A stretch of 64,000 bases of DNA from Gammaproteobacteria bacterium (GCA_018825305.1 JAHJEO010000013.1:1-64000), one strand, 5' to 3'. Shown: positions 17,700 through 27,082, numbered from the stretch's first letter. Notes: generated by a model from the sequence alone, not told the origin. Numbers and translations are program-made.

Positions 17700-17936
17700 A
17701 TGTCCGATACGGCTTATTGTTACCACTGCGGCAGACCCCACCCGAAAACCGAAATGCGCCAGCTTCGCACCAAGGGCGGTTCGCGCCGCTGGCGTTGCAT
17801 CGAGTCCATCCGCGCCACCAAGCGCAGCGTCGCCGAACGGGATGCCTTCGGCAAGCAGGTTACGGCGATGAACTCCAACAAGCAGAGCATCATCGCCAAG
17901 GCGACGCAAAACCCCGAGTTGCACCGGGCCGCTTAA
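17700..17936 (+). CDS. small Cys-rich, zinc-ribbon-like protein
   Basis: A 78-residue protein beginning MSDTAYCYHCGRPH. The C-x2-C-x3-H arrangement, followed by a basic stretch and a further Cys in RRWRCIES (about residue 33), suggests a small zinc-binding knuckle at the N-terminus. The rest is helical and polar. No family recognised. The start has an excellent Shine-Dalgarno (AGAGGAG, 6 bases before the ATG). The frame stays open upstream to 17529, but that part covers the structured leader and is unlikely to be translated. It converges on the FtsX-like gene. Confidence 0.7.
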   Translation: MSDTAYCYHCGRPHPKTEMRQLRTKGGSRRWRCIESIRATKRSVAERDAFGKQVTAMNSNKQSIIAKATQNPELHRAA

Positions 17937-17964
17937 AACCCCAAAGGGCTGGGCCAGCCCCGCC

Positions 17965-20442
17965 CTATTGCGCTTCGCGCAGCCCAATCATTGCGGCGCT
18001 GGCAAGCGCGCCGCGCGTCGCCAGCACGCCGGCCAGGGCCACGCCGGCAGCACCGATGCCGCAGCCAATGACGACCAGCATGGGATCCGGTAAATAAGGC
18101 AGGCGAAAGGCCAGGCGCGCCAGCGCCCAGGCGATGGCTGCGGCGCCGAGGCCGCCGAGCAGCCCCGCCAAACCACCCAGCAAGGCAAATTCCGCGCCCA
18201 GCGCGGCGCGCAACTGGCGTTTTCGCGCGCCGAGTGCGCGCATCACCGCCAGTTCGCGCAGGCGTTCGTCGGCGGTAGCCTGCAGGGCCGCGTAGAGCAC
18301 GATCACACCGGCCACCAGCGCGAAACCGAACAGCAGTTGCACTGCGCGCGTCACCTGGTCGAGTGTCGCCTGCAACTGGCGCACCAGCGCGGCGACGTCG
18401 ATCACCGTGATGTTGGGAAATTCGCGCGCCACTGCGGTGACGAAGGCGATCTTTTCCTGCGGCAGGTGGAAACTGGTGATGTGGCTGGTCGGCAGGCCAT
18501 CGAGCGCACCCGCCGGCGCGACGACGAAGAAATTGACCCGCATCGAGTCCCAGTCGAGCTTGCGCAGGCTGGTGATGGGCGCCACCAGGCGCTGGCCGGC
18601 GACATCGTAGTCGAGCCTGTCGCCGAGCTTGAGGCCCAGCGTTTCGGCCAGGCCCTGCTCCACCGAAAATTGCGGCTCGCGGCTCTTGCCGTGCCAGCGA
18701 CCCGCCGTCACCGAATTGCCGCTCGGCAGGTTGCTGGTCCACGACAAATTGAATTCGCGCTCCACCAGCCGCCGGGCACGCTCGTCAACATAGTCGGCCG
18801 GCTGCACCGGCTGCCCGTTCACCGCCACGAGGCGACCACGCACCATCGGCTCCATCATCGGCGGCGCCAGCCGGTTGGCGGTGAAAAATTCGGTGATGGC
18901 GGCACGCTGATCGGGCTGGATGTTGATGATGAAGCGGTTCGGCGCATCGGGCGGCACCTTGGTGCGCCAGCTTTCCATCAGTTCGCCTCGCGCCACGGTG
19001 AGCAGCAGCAGCGCGGTGAGGCCGAGGCCGAGCGACACCGACTGCACCAGCGTTGCCAGCCGGCGGCGGCGCAGGTTGACCAGGCCGTAGCGCCAGCCGG
19101 GGCCGGCGCGCACCCGCCGCAGCATGAACAGCGCCAGCCGGGCGACGCCGGCATAGAGCAGGATCGCCCCGAGAAAGCCGCCGAGGACTATGCCGCCGAG
19201 CCTGATCTCGCCGGCGATGCCCAGCATCAGCAGCGCCAGCAGGCCGATGCCGACAGCGTAGGCTGCAAGCGACACAGGTTCGCCGTCCCATTCGCGCCGC
19301 AGCACCCGCACCGTCGGCACGCGCTTGAGCCGCAGCAGCGGCGGCAGAACGAAGCCGATCACCAGCACCGCGCCGACCGCCAGCCCCTGCGCCCACGGCT
19401 GCCAGCCCGGTTGCGGCAGCTCGTCGGTGAGGACGCCGGCCAGCAGCGACTGCAGCCCCCATTGCGTGACATAGCCGCCAATGCCGCCGACCAGTGTGGC
19501 CAGCAAACCAAAAATCACGAACTCGCCGCCGTGGATGACGAGGATCTGCGATTCGCGCGCGCCGAGGCAGCGCAGCACGGCGCAGCCATCGAGATGGCGG
19601 CGCATGTAGCGGTCGGCCGACAGCCCGATGGCGACGGCGGCGAGGATGACGGCGAGCAGCGCGGCCAGCCGCAGGAAACGCTGCGCCCGTTCGATCAGGT
19701 TGCGCACCTCGGGCCTGGCATTGTCGAGGCTTTCCATCCGTTCGCCGCGACCCAATGCCGGTTCGATCAGGCGGCTGAACGCGGCTACCGCCTTGGCCTC
19801 GCCCGCCAGGTGCAGGCGCCAGGCGATGCGGCTGCCCGGCTGCACCAGTTGCGACGACGGCAGGTCGGCAATGTTCATCAGCAGGCGCGGCGCCAGGGCG
19901 AAGGCATTGATGCCGCGATCTGGTTCGAGCGTCAGCACGGCCGCCATCGCCGGTTCGAGCGCGCCCAGTTGCAGGCGCATGCCGGGCGCCATGCCCAGCG
20001 TGGAAGTGAGCCGCTCGTCGAGCCAGACATCACCCGCCACCGGCACGCCCGCCGCCTCGGCATCGGCGGCATTGAGCTGCGGCGCCGTGCGCAGCTTGCC
20101 GCGCAGCGGATAGTTGGCGCTGACGGCCTTGATCTCGGCCAGTTGCACGCCTTGCGCCGCCGACACCATGCTCGGGAAGGTTGCGCTCTCGGCCAGCTGC
20201 AGGCCGGCGCGGCGAATGGCTTCCCGCATCTCCGCCGGCCAGGGATGATCGGCGGTCAGCAGCAGGTCGCCGCCGAGCAGCTGGTGCGACTGCTGCATCA
20301 GCCCGCGTTCGACCCGGTCGGCGAGGAAGCCGACGCTGGTCAGCGCCGCCACGGCCACCACCAGCGCCACGCCGAGCACCGTGAGTTCGCCGGCACGCCA
20401 GTCGCGGGCCAGCATGCGCCACATCAGGCGGAGGGAGATCAT
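17965..20442 (-). CDS. FtsX-like ABC transporter permease (YbbP type)
   Basis: An 825-residue membrane protein with the YbbP architecture. An N-terminal anchor (ELTVLGVALVVAVAALTSVGF, shown by VLGVALVVAVAALTSVGF) is followed by a large periplasmic domain. A first block of FtsX membrane helices comes with LRLAALLAVILAAVAIGLSADRYMRRHL as its start (~270-300), then a second periplasmic domain and a C-terminal FtsX block (LLFGFALVAGVIVLYAAL, RELAVMRALGARKRQLR). Such permeases work with a LolD-like ATPase (YbbA) in envelope lipid or export functions. No ATPase gene is next to it here: upstream is radA. The start at 20442 precedes MISLRLMWRML, the family N-terminus. Confidence 0.88.
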   Translation of the reverse strand: MISLRLMWRMLARDWRAGELTVLGVALVVAVAALTSVGFLADRVERGLMQQSHQLLGGDLLLTADHPWPAEMREAIRRAGLQLAESATFPSMVSAAQGVQLAEIKAVSANYPLRGKLRTAPQLNAADAEAAGVPVAGDVWLDERLTSTLGMAPGMRLQLGALEPAMAAVLTLEPDRGINAFALAPRLLMNIADLPSSQLVQPGSRIAWRLHLAGEAKAVAAFSRLIEPALGRGERMESLDNARPEVRNLIERAQRFLRLAALLAVILAAVAIGLSADRYMRRHLDGCAVLRCLGARESQILVIHGGEFVIFGLLATLVGGIGGYVTQWGLQSLLAGVLTDELPQPGWQPWAQGLAVGAVLVIGFVLPPLLRLKRVPTVRVLRREWDGEPVSLAAYAVGIGLLALLMLGIAGEIRLGGIVLGGFLGAILLYAGVARLALFMLRRVRAGPGWRYGLVNLRRRRLATLVQSVSLGLGLTALLLLTVARGELMESWRTKVPPDAPNRFIINIQPDQRAAITEFFTANRLAPPMMEPMVRGRLVAVNGQPVQPADYVDERARRLVEREFNLSWTSNLPSGNSVTAGRWHGKSREPQFSVEQGLAETLGLKLGDRLDYDVAGQRLVAPITSLRKLDWDSMRVNFFVVAPAGALDGLPTSHITSFHLPQEKIAFVTAVAREFPNITVIDVAALVRQLQATLDQVTRAVQLLFGFALVAGVIVLYAALQATADERLRELAVMRALGARKRQLRAALGAEFALLGGLAGLLGGLGAAAIAWALARLAFRLPYLPDPMLVVIGCGIGAAGVALAGVLATRGALASAAMIGLREAQ

Positions 20443-20518
20443 GTCGCCGCCGGGCCGCCCCAAGGCGACAAGCGCCCCCCGTGGGGGCAGCGAAGGCGCA
20501 GCCTGAGCGTGGGGGTAC
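20443..20518. repeat. intergenic GC-rich repeat of betaproteobacterial type
   Basis: Between radA and the permease, the minus strand reads CCCCCACGCTCAGGCTGCGC and then CTTCGCTGCCCCCACGGGGG and GCGCTTGTCGCC. Variants of this string, with a CCCCC/GGGGG hairpin, recur between genes in many Burkholderiales and Rhodocyclales genomes (from memory). Only one copy is present in this window. It may act as a terminator or processing site between radA and the permease. Confidence 0.4.
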
Positions 20519-21895
20519 TCATAAATTGCGCAGCTGATCCACGGCCTGCTCGACGCGCTCCAGCGCGATCACCTCGACGCCCTTGATCGCCTGCTTCGGC
20601 GCGTTGGCCTTGGGGATCAGCGCATGGGTGAAGCCGAGCTTGGCGGCTTCCTTGAGCCGGTCCTGGCCGCGCGGCGCGGGGCGAATCTCGCCGGCCAGGC
20701 CGACTTCGCCGAAGGCCACCCACTTGCCCGGCAGCGGCCGGTTGCGAAGCGAGGAAACAATAGCCAGCAGCACCGCGAGGTCGGCTGCCGGTTCCTGGAT
20801 GCGCACACCGCCGACGGCATTGACGAACACGTCCTGGTCGAAGCAGGCGATCCCGGCGTGGCGATGCAGCACCGCCAGCAGCATCGCCAGCCGGTTGGCA
20901 TCGAGGCCGACGGTGAGCCGGCGCGGGCTCGGCGTGTGCGCCGTGTCGACCAGGGCCTGGATCTCGACCAGCAGCGGCCGCGTGCCTTCCTGCGTCACCA
21001 GCACGCAGGAACCCGCCACTTCCTGCGCATGCTGCGACAGGAACAGCGCGGAGGGATTGGATACGCCGCGCAGGCCCTTGTCGGTCATGGCGAAGACGCC
21101 GAGCTCGTTGACCGCGCCGAAGCGGTTCTTGAAGGCGCGGATCAGGCGGAAGCTGGAATTGGTGTCGCCCTCGAAATAGAGCACGGTATCGACCATGTGC
21201 TCGAGCACGCGCGGCCCGGCCAGCGCACCCTCCTTGGTGACGTGGCCGACGAAGACCACGCAGGTGCCGCTCTGCTTGGCGAAGCGCGTCAGTTGCGCCG
21301 CGCACTCGCGCACCTGCGCCACCGAGCCCGGCGCCGAGGTCAGCGCCTCGGAATAGACGGTCTGGATCGAGTCGATCACCGCAATCAGCGGCCGCGTTTC
21401 GGCCAGCGTGGCGGTGATCTTCTCCAGGCTGATTTCGGGCAGCAGGCGCAGCCCGGCGACCGGCAATGCCAGTCGCCGCGCCCGCAGCGCCACCTGCTCG
21501 GCCGATTCCTCACCCGAAACGTAAAGCACCGACTGCCCGGCTTCGGCCAGCCTTGAGAGCGCCTGCAACAGCAGAGTGCTCTTGCCGATGCCGGGGTCGC
21601 CGCCGATCAGCACCACGCCGCCAGCGACCAGACCACCGCCGAGCACACGGTCGAATTCGTCGATGCCTGTAGGCTGGCGCGGCTCCTCGCGCGGCTTGAT
21701 CTCGGCGAGATCCTGCAGCTTGCCGACCCCGGCCAACGACGCGAAGGAGGTGGCATAGCGATTGGTGCCTGCAGCCGGCTCGGCTACCGATTCGACCAGT
21801 GTGTTCCACAGCCCGCAGCCGGGACACTGCCCCTGCCACTTGGGCGAGGACGCTCCGCATTCGGTGCAGATGTAGGCGGTCTTTGCTTTCGCCAT
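20519..21895 (-). CDS. radA: DNA repair protein RadA
   Basis: A 458-residue RecA-related ATPase that extends heteroduplexes during recombination. It has an N-terminal zinc finger with Cys10, Cys13, Cys24 and Cys27 (YICTECG, CPGCG). The Walker A is GGDPGIGKST, the RadA-specific motif is FKNRFGAVNELGVFAM, and the C-terminus is Lon-like (AVGGVRIQEPAADLAVLLAI). Length equals the family norm (~455). Its ATG shares one base with the alr stop (TGATG), so it is translated by re-initiation from alr. Confidence 0.95.
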   Translation of the reverse strand: MAKAKTAYICTECGASSPKWQGQCPGCGLWNTLVESVAEPAAGTNRYATSFASLAGVGKLQDLAEIKPREEPRQPTGIDEFDRVLGGGLVAGGVVLIGGDPGIGKSTLLLQALSRLAEAGQSVLYVSGEESAEQVALRARRLALPVAGLRLLPEISLEKITATLAETRPLIAVIDSIQTVYSEALTSAPGSVAQVRECAAQLTRFAKQSGTCVVFVGHVTKEGALAGPRVLEHMVDTVLYFEGDTNSSFRLIRAFKNRFGAVNELGVFAMTDKGLRGVSNPSALFLSQHAQEVAGSCVLVTQEGTRPLLVEIQALVDTAHTPSPRRLTVGLDANRLAMLLAVLHRHAGIACFDQDVFVNAVGGVRIQEPAADLAVLLAIVSSLRNRPLPGKWVAFGEVGLAGEIRPAPRGQDRLKEAAKLGFTHALIPKANAPKQAIKGVEVIALERVEQAVDQLRNL

Positions 21896-22965
21896 CAGTT
21901 CACTTCCGTCACCGGCACGCGCGCGGCCAGCCCGCAGAACAGCTCGTAGCTGATGGTGCCGGCGGCGGCGGCGACTTCGTCTGCCGGCAGGCCTTCGCCC
22001 CACAGGATCGCCGTCTCGCCAGCGCCGACTTTTTGCGGCAGGTCGGTCAAGTCGATACAGATCTTGTCCATCGAGACGCGGCCGACGATGCCGCAGCGCT
22101 GCCCGGCGACCAGCACCGGCGCGCCGTTGGGTGCATGGCGCGGATAGCCGTCGGCATAGCCGCAGGCGACGACGCCGATGGTCATCGGCTTTTCGGCGGT
22201 GAAGGCGCCGCCGTAACCGACGCGCTCGCCGGGCGCGATGTCACGCACCGCGATCAGCTGGCTCTCCAATGTCATCACCGGCTTGAGGCCGAGTTCAGCC
22301 GCGGTCTGTTCCGGAAACGGCGAGCTGCCGTAGAGCATGATGCCCGGGCGCACCCAGTCACCCTGCGTCTGGTGGTGGCGCAGCAGGCCGGCCGAGTTGG
22401 CCAGGCTGCGCGGCCCGTTGCCGGCCATCCCCGCCAAGGCGTCCATCTGCCAGTCGACGCCGCGCGGACCGTCGGCGTCGGCGAAATGGGTCATCAAAGT
22501 GACGCTCGCGGCCAACCGTGAGCGCTCGATCATGTCGCGTACAGCCGGGACTTCGTCGGGATCCAGCCCGAGGCGGTTCATGCCGGTGTTGAGCTTGAGA
22601 TAGACCGGCAGCTTGCACGGCAGTGCCGCGGCGCAGAAGGCCTCGGCCTGGGCGCGGCTGTGGATCACCGTAGTCAGGCCGCATTCGTCAAAGGCCGGAA
22701 GTTCCTCGGCTTCGTAGAAGCCTTCGAGCATCAGGATGGGCTGGCGGATGCCGGCGGAGCGCAGGGCGATGGCGCCATCGAGTTCGATCAGGGCGAAACC
22801 GTCGGTGGTGTCGGCCAGCGCCGCTGCCACCCGCAACAAGCCGTGACCGTAGGCATTGGCCTTGACGACGCTCCAGATGCGGGCCTCGCCGGCATGGCGA
22901 CGGGCAATTGCATGATTGTGGCGCAGCGCCGCGAGGTCGATGCGGGCGCGAATCGGGCGGGACAT
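21895..22965 (-). CDS. alr: alanine racemase
   Basis: PLP enzyme that interconverts L- and D-alanine for peptidoglycan. A 356-residue protein; Lys35 in VVKANAYGHG forms the Schiff base, and the catalytic Tyr lies in RVGYGGAF. MNRLGLDP and YGSSPF are also typical. The start at 22965 (MSRPIRARIDLAALRHN) matches the family N-terminus, and upstream codons lack similarity. Its stop overlaps the radA start. Codons for LPQKVGAGETA carry an exact copy of the dispersed 24-bp motif on the opposite strand. Confidence 0.94.
   Translation of the reverse strand: MSRPIRARIDLAALRHNHAIARRHAGEARIWSVVKANAYGHGLLRVAAALADTTDGFALIELDGAIALRSAGIRQPILMLEGFYEAEELPAFDECGLTTVIHSRAQAEAFCAAALPCKLPVYLKLNTGMNRLGLDPDEVPAVRDMIERSRLAASVTLMTHFADADGPRGVDWQMDALAGMAGNGPRSLANSAGLLRHHQTQGDWVRPGIMLYGSSPFPEQTAAELGLKPVMTLESQLIAVRDIAPGERVGYGGAFTAEKPMTIGVVACGYADGYPRHAPNGAPVLVAGQRCGIVGRVSMDKICIDLTDLPQKVGAGETAILWGEGLPADEVAAAAGTISYELFCGLAARVPVTEVN
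22010..22033 (+). repeat. dispersed 24-bp motif, copy D (antisense within alr)
   Basis: GCCGT CT CGCCAGCGCCGACTTTT, a perfect consensus match followed by one more T. It lies on the strand opposite to alr. Confidence 0.7.
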
Positions 22966-23023
22966 GGAGAAGCAGTCTACCGGAGCCAGCCGCCGCGCGA
23001 GAGGATCGCCCGGCGGAACTTCG

Positions 23024-23926
23024 TCAGACCGAGAAATCCTTGAGGCGCTTGCTGGCGTACTCGACGAACGCGGTGACAAGGCGCGAGCGGAACTTCTCCT
23101 TGGGATAGACCATGGAGAGCGTGCGCGTCAGTCGCGGCTTGAGCGGGATCGCCACGATGTCGTGCAGACGCAGCGAGGTGGCGATCGAGGCAGCGGAGGC
23201 GATGGCGTAGCCGAGTCCGGTCTCAATCACGCCAATCAGCGCCACCGGGCTGCCCATCTCCATCACCAGGTTGACCTGTTCCGGCGCGATGCCGGCGTGA
23301 TGCAGATAGGCGTCGGTGAATTCGCGCGTGCCCGAGCCGGGTTCGCGCGAGACGTAGGGTAGGTCGATCAGCTGCTGCGGCGAGATTTCCTTGTACTTGG
23401 CCAGCGGAAATTTCGGGCTACAGATGACCAGCAGTTCATCCTCGCAGCTGGCTTCGGTCTGCAGGTTGGGCTGGTGCGAGGGGGACTCGATGAAACCAAT
23501 GTCGATGGTGTGTTCGGCGACGCGGGTCTCGATGCTTTCGGAGTTCGCAACCACCAGGCGCGGGCGCACGCTGGGATGCAGCGACTTGAACTCGCCGAGG
23601 ATGCGCGGCAGCATGAATTCGGCGATGGTGGTCGAAGCGCCGACCAGCAGAGAGCCGCCGATCTCGCCTGTCATTTCGGCCAGGCGCACATCCATTTCGG
23701 AAGACAGGCCGAGGATCTTCTCGGCATATTCGAGCACCAGGTCGCCGGCGGGGGTCAGCGCAATGCGGCCATGGCCGCGATCGAACAGGCGCGTGTTGAA
23801 ATGCTCTTCGAGTTGCTTGATCTGGAAGGTCACGGCGGGTTGAGTCATGAACAGCACTTCAGCCGCCTTGGTGAACGACAGTTGCTTGGCAACTGCGTGA
23901 AAAACCTGCAATCGGCGATCGGCCAT
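23024..23926 (-). CDS. LysR-type transcriptional regulator
   Basis: A 300-residue LysR regulator. The N-terminal winged helix reads MADRRLQVFHAVAKQLSFTK, then AAEVLFMTQPAVTFQIKQLE with recognition helix PAVTFQIKQLEEHF at ~30-43. A linker helix and a type 2 periplasmic-binding-like effector domain follow (SLLVGASTTIAEFMLPRIL; ESPSHQPNLQTEA; YVSREPGSGTREF). It resembles the CbbR/YeiE branch of the family, but the target is unknown; the effector domain starting with GAST is common in that branch. It lies upstream of alr on the same strand with 58 bases between them. The 117 bases before it are AT-rich and should contain its promoter and autoregulatory site. Confidence 0.88.
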   Translation of the reverse strand: MADRRLQVFHAVAKQLSFTKAAEVLFMTQPAVTFQIKQLEEHFNTRLFDRGHGRIALTPAGDLVLEYAEKILGLSSEMDVRLAEMTGEIGGSLLVGASTTIAEFMLPRILGEFKSLHPSVRPRLVVANSESIETRVAEHTIDIGFIESPSHQPNLQTEASCEDELLVICSPKFPLAKYKEISPQQLIDLPYVSREPGSGTREFTDAYLHHAGIAPEQVNLVMEMGSPVALIGVIETGLGYAIASAASIATSLRLHDIVAIPLKPRLTRTLSMVYPKEKFRSRLVTAFVEYASKRLKDFSV

Positions 23927-24043
23927 GACTCTGAACTCCCCCGGTAAAACTCGTATTCGTTATGGCTGATATTCAATCACAAAACACTGACATAAGATAG
24001 TCTGATACCAACAAGTCAACCATCACACGGGCCATGCAGCGCG

Positions 24044-25822
24044 TCACGACTGCGCTGCATTCTGCAATGCGCGCTTTCTCTCGTTGCCGGCGCGCCGGTG
24101 GGCCGCAGCCAGGTCCGGGGCACCGTAGCGCTCGGCAAAAGCCAGTTCCGCGTCACCGCCGGCCCAGTCACCGCGTTCGTAGCGCAGCAGTGCCAGGTTG
24201 TAGTGCGGCCGTGTCAGGAAGGGCGTCAGCGCGATCGACTGTCGCAGCGCCCGCTCGGCTTCGTCCAGCCGCCCCTGCCGCAACAGCAGGTAACCCAGCA
24301 GGTTGTAGGATTCGCTGATGTCCAGCCGGCCCTTGCTGTCGTCGCGCCGGCGCACCTCGTCCTTGTCGTAAAGGTCCAGATACTGGCGGATGGCACGCCG
24401 GGCCAGGTGCTCGCCTTCGCCATCCTGCCCCAGCTGCGCCAGCGCCAGTGCCAGGTTGTGGGTGGTGCTGGGAATGTCCGGCGTGTCGGCCAGTATGACT
24501 CGCGCAATGGCCACGGTTTCCTCGAAGCGCTGACCGTTCACCAGCGCGGCGACATAGCTCTCGCGGGCGATGCGCGACGCCGGCTCGGCTTCATAAGCCC
24601 AGCGCCACAGCGTCAGGTTGCTCTGCCAGTGGGGCAGCAGCCCGGCGACGGTCACGACGGCGGCTAGCGCCCATGCGCCGGCCGTTGCCGCGCCGAGCCG
24701 GCGGCGCGAACCGTTCTCCCACAGCAGGGCCAGCGCAAGAACGAGAAAGGCGACGGACAGGATCAGGTAGCGGTCATGCACCAGGTTGTCGCCAATGGTC
24801 AGCGGCACCAGGTTGGCGACCGGCGCCAGCGCCGCCAGCGCCATCGCCACTGCCAGCGCCGGACGGCGCGCGGCCGGACGCCACAGCAGCGCCCATCCCA
24901 GTGCAACGGCGCCGGCGAGCAGGCCCGTCAGCCCCAGCCAGGCCCAGGCATCGCCAAGGGCCACGGGCGTTGTCGCCGGATGCACCGGCAGCATGCGACC
25001 GAAGGGCCAGAGCGCAAGCGATGCGTACCAGCCCACCGTCTTGCCGATCAGCAACATGTGCTGCAGGAAACCGCCGCGCAGCATTTCCGAGTCGTTGCGA
25101 TAAATCCCTTCGAGCGCGACATAGCGCACCAGCAGGTAGGCGCACAGCGCCAGCAGCAAGCCCGCCCATACGGCGATATCGCCGCGCGTCCAGGCATCGC
25201 GACGCCACGGCCGCCACTCGGCATCGGTCCAATGGCGCATCGCCTGCCACAAAGGCACCAGGGCCAGCAACACCACCGCCGACTCCTTGCACAACAGCGC
25301 CAGCAGGAAGGTGGTGCCGACCCACGCAGCGCGAGCGAAAGCCCCCGACAGGCGCCGCTCGCCCACCAGCGCCAGCAGTACAAACAAGGCCACCATCAGG
25401 TCGAAACGATCGGATATCCAGGCGACATTTTCCACCAGCGCCGGGTGCACCGCGAACAACAACCCTGCGCCCACGGCTGCCAGGGCGCCGCCAGGAATCG
25501 CCGCGCGCACCAGCAACACCACCAGCGTCGTGTTGGCGGCGTGCAGCAGCAGGTTGGTCAGATGGAAGACAAAGGGATCCGGCCCGGCAAGGCGCATTTC
25601 CATGACAAAGCTGGCCAGCGGCAGCGGGCGGAAGTAGTTGCGCGAAACGAACAATGGCTCGAACAACTGCCGCCACCATAGCTCCGAATCGCGCAGGTAA
25701 GGCAGGTCGATCAGGAAGTAGTGGTCATCCCAGACGAAACCGTGGGACAGTGCCGGCAGATAAAGCATGAAGGCCAGCCATCCCGGCGCGACCAGGAGCA
25801 GGCGGTCGAACCGCAAGGGCAC
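24044..25822 (-). CDS. TMTC-like membrane protein with C-terminal TPR repeats
   Basis: A 592-residue protein with about ten membrane segments in the first ~400 residues. Early motifs FVWDDHYFL, SRNYFRPL, HLTNLLLHAANT and AVHPALVENVAWISDRFD match the bacterial proteins related to eukaryotic TMTC glycosyltransferases (GT-C fold). The C-terminal ~180 residues are soluble TPR repeats (ESYNLLGYLLLRQGRLDEAE; RPHYNLALLRYERGDW). It probably transfers a sugar from a lipid carrier to a periplasmic acceptor; donor and acceptor are unknown. The gene starts 3 bases after the Sel1-repeat gene's stop, so they form an operon. Confidence 0.78.
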   Translation of the reverse strand: MPLRFDRLLLVAPGWLAFMLYLPALSHGFVWDDHYFLIDLPYLRDSELWWRQLFEPLFVSRNYFRPLPLASFVMEMRLAGPDPFVFHLTNLLLHAANTTLVVLLVRAAIPGGALAAVGAGLLFAVHPALVENVAWISDRFDLMVALFVLLALVGERRLSGAFARAAWVGTTFLLALLCKESAVVLLALVPLWQAMRHWTDAEWRPWRRDAWTRGDIAVWAGLLLALCAYLLVRYVALEGIYRNDSEMLRGGFLQHMLLIGKTVGWYASLALWPFGRMLPVHPATTPVALGDAWAWLGLTGLLAGAVALGWALLWRPAARRPALAVAMALAALAPVANLVPLTIGDNLVHDRYLILSVAFLVLALALLWENGSRRRLGAATAGAWALAAVVTVAGLLPHWQSNLTLWRWAYEAEPASRIARESYVAALVNGQRFEETVAIARVILADTPDIPSTTHNLALALAQLGQDGEGEHLARRAIRQYLDLYDKDEVRRRDDSKGRLDISESYNLLGYLLLRQGRLDEAERALRQSIALTPFLTRPHYNLALLRYERGDWAGGDAELAFAERYGAPDLAAAHRRAGNERKRALQNAAQS

Positions 25823-25825
25823 CGG

Positions 25826-26965
25826 TTACTGCACCCGGTCCGCCCAGAGCTTGGCGCGGACCGGATCGATCTGCTCGCCCAGTTCGCCATTGGTGTAAAC
25901 CGCGAACAGCCGCTGCGACGCCGGCCGGTAGCCGGCCTCGGCCGAACGGCGGTACCAGGTCAGCGCCACGGCATTGTCCTGCGCCACGCCGCGACCTTTC
26001 TCATAGAGCACCGCCAGGTGCATCATCGCCTGGGCCAGCCCCTGGGCGATGGCCTTTTCGTAGAGGACTTTGGCGGCGGCGTAGTCGCGCGGCACACTGC
26101 GCGCCTCGGCCAGCATGAAGCCGAGGTTGCTCTGCGCCTGGGCGAAGCCCTGCGCCGCGGCGAGCCGAAACAGTTCGACCGCCTTGGCGTCATCGCGCGG
26201 CAGGCCCCGCCCGGCGGCGTAAAGGAATCCGAGGTTGGTCTGCGCCTGGGCATTGCCCTTGTCGACGGCCTTGCGATACCAGGAGATGGCGGTGTTCAGG
26301 TCCGCCGTCACGCCGCGCCCCCGCTCATAAAGGGCACCGATGTTGTTTTCCGCCTGGGCGAAGCCGTTGTCCGCCGCCTTGCGGTACCAGTTCATCGCAC
26401 CGATGTCGTCGCGCGGCAGGCCCCGCCCGGTTTCCAGCATGTAGCCGACGTTGGTCTGCGCCTGCGCCAAACCCTGGTCTGCCGCCTTGCGATACCACAA
26501 CATGGCACGGGCATAGTCGCGCTGCACGCCAAGGCCCTTCTCGTAGAGGCTGCCCAGGTTGTTCTGCGCCTGCGCCCAGTTGCGTTCGGCCGCCTGCTGA
26601 TACAGCGCCAGCGCCTTGCCGTAGTCGCGGGCCACGCCCTGGCCGGATTCATGGAGGTAGCCGAGGTTGGTCTGGGCCTGCAGGAAACCCGCGTCGGCCG
26701 CCTTGCGATACCACGCGGCAGCATCGACGAAATCCTGCTTGACGCCAAGGCCCCGTTCGTAAAGCACGCCGAGATCGTTCTGCGCGCGCGCCTCGCCCTG
26801 CGCCGCTGCCGCCTGGAATTCACGCAACGCCGTCGCGTAATCCCTGGCCTTCATCGCCGCCGCACCCGCGGCAAAATCGGCGTATGCCACCGGCACGACG
26901 GCAACGCAGGCGAGGCACGCCAGGATCTTCCGCCATGAGGCGACGAAGCATGCCGGCCGGCTCAT
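25826..26965 (-). CDS. secreted Sel1-repeat protein
   Basis: A 379-residue protein with a signal peptide (ILACLACVAVVPVAYA, residues ~13-28) and then about nine Sel1 repeats of 36 residues, with motifs such as WYRKAADAGFLQAQTNLGYL and YERGLGVKQDFVDA. The repeats run almost to the C-terminus. Alternative in-frame starts are 26992 and 27058; each has a purine-rich ribosome site, the one at 27058 (GAGGAGACACC) being the strongest. The stretch 26999-27058 is AT-rich and looks like a promoter region, so I favour 26965, which gives a standard signal peptide. Divergent from the Tad locus and followed by the TMTC-like gene. Confidence 0.85.
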   Translation of the reverse strand: MSRPACFVASWRKILACLACVAVVPVAYADFAAGAAAMKARDYATALREFQAAAAQGEARAQNDLGVLYERGLGVKQDFVDAAAWYRKAADAGFLQAQTNLGYLHESGQGVARDYGKALALYQQAAERNWAQAQNNLGSLYEKGLGVQRDYARAMLWYRKAADQGLAQAQTNVGYMLETGRGLPRDDIGAMNWYRKAADNGFAQAENNIGALYERGRGVTADLNTAISWYRKAVDKGNAQAQTNLGFLYAAGRGLPRDDAKAVELFRLAAAQGFAQAQSNLGFMLAEARSVPRDYAAAKVLYEKAIAQGLAQAMMHLAVLYEKGRGVAQDNAVALTWYRRSAEAGYRPASQRLFAVYTNGELGEQIDPVRAKLWADRVQ

Positions 26966-27082
26966 GCCGCACTCCCCGATACGTTTGCCCATGGCGGCTC
27001 CCCGTGCAGTGAAATAGTTTTTCAAATCAAATTTACGTGCGCCAAAACACTTTGTCATGGTGTCTCCTCGATGCCGGCAAGG

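Noticed and set aside
18337-20586. Open frame of ~750 codons on the plus strand, antisense to the FtsX-like permease
   Set aside because: It lacks any family pattern, is rich in His/Arg/Gln as expected for antisense of GC-rich genes, and spans past the gene end. The permease on the minus strand has clear motifs.
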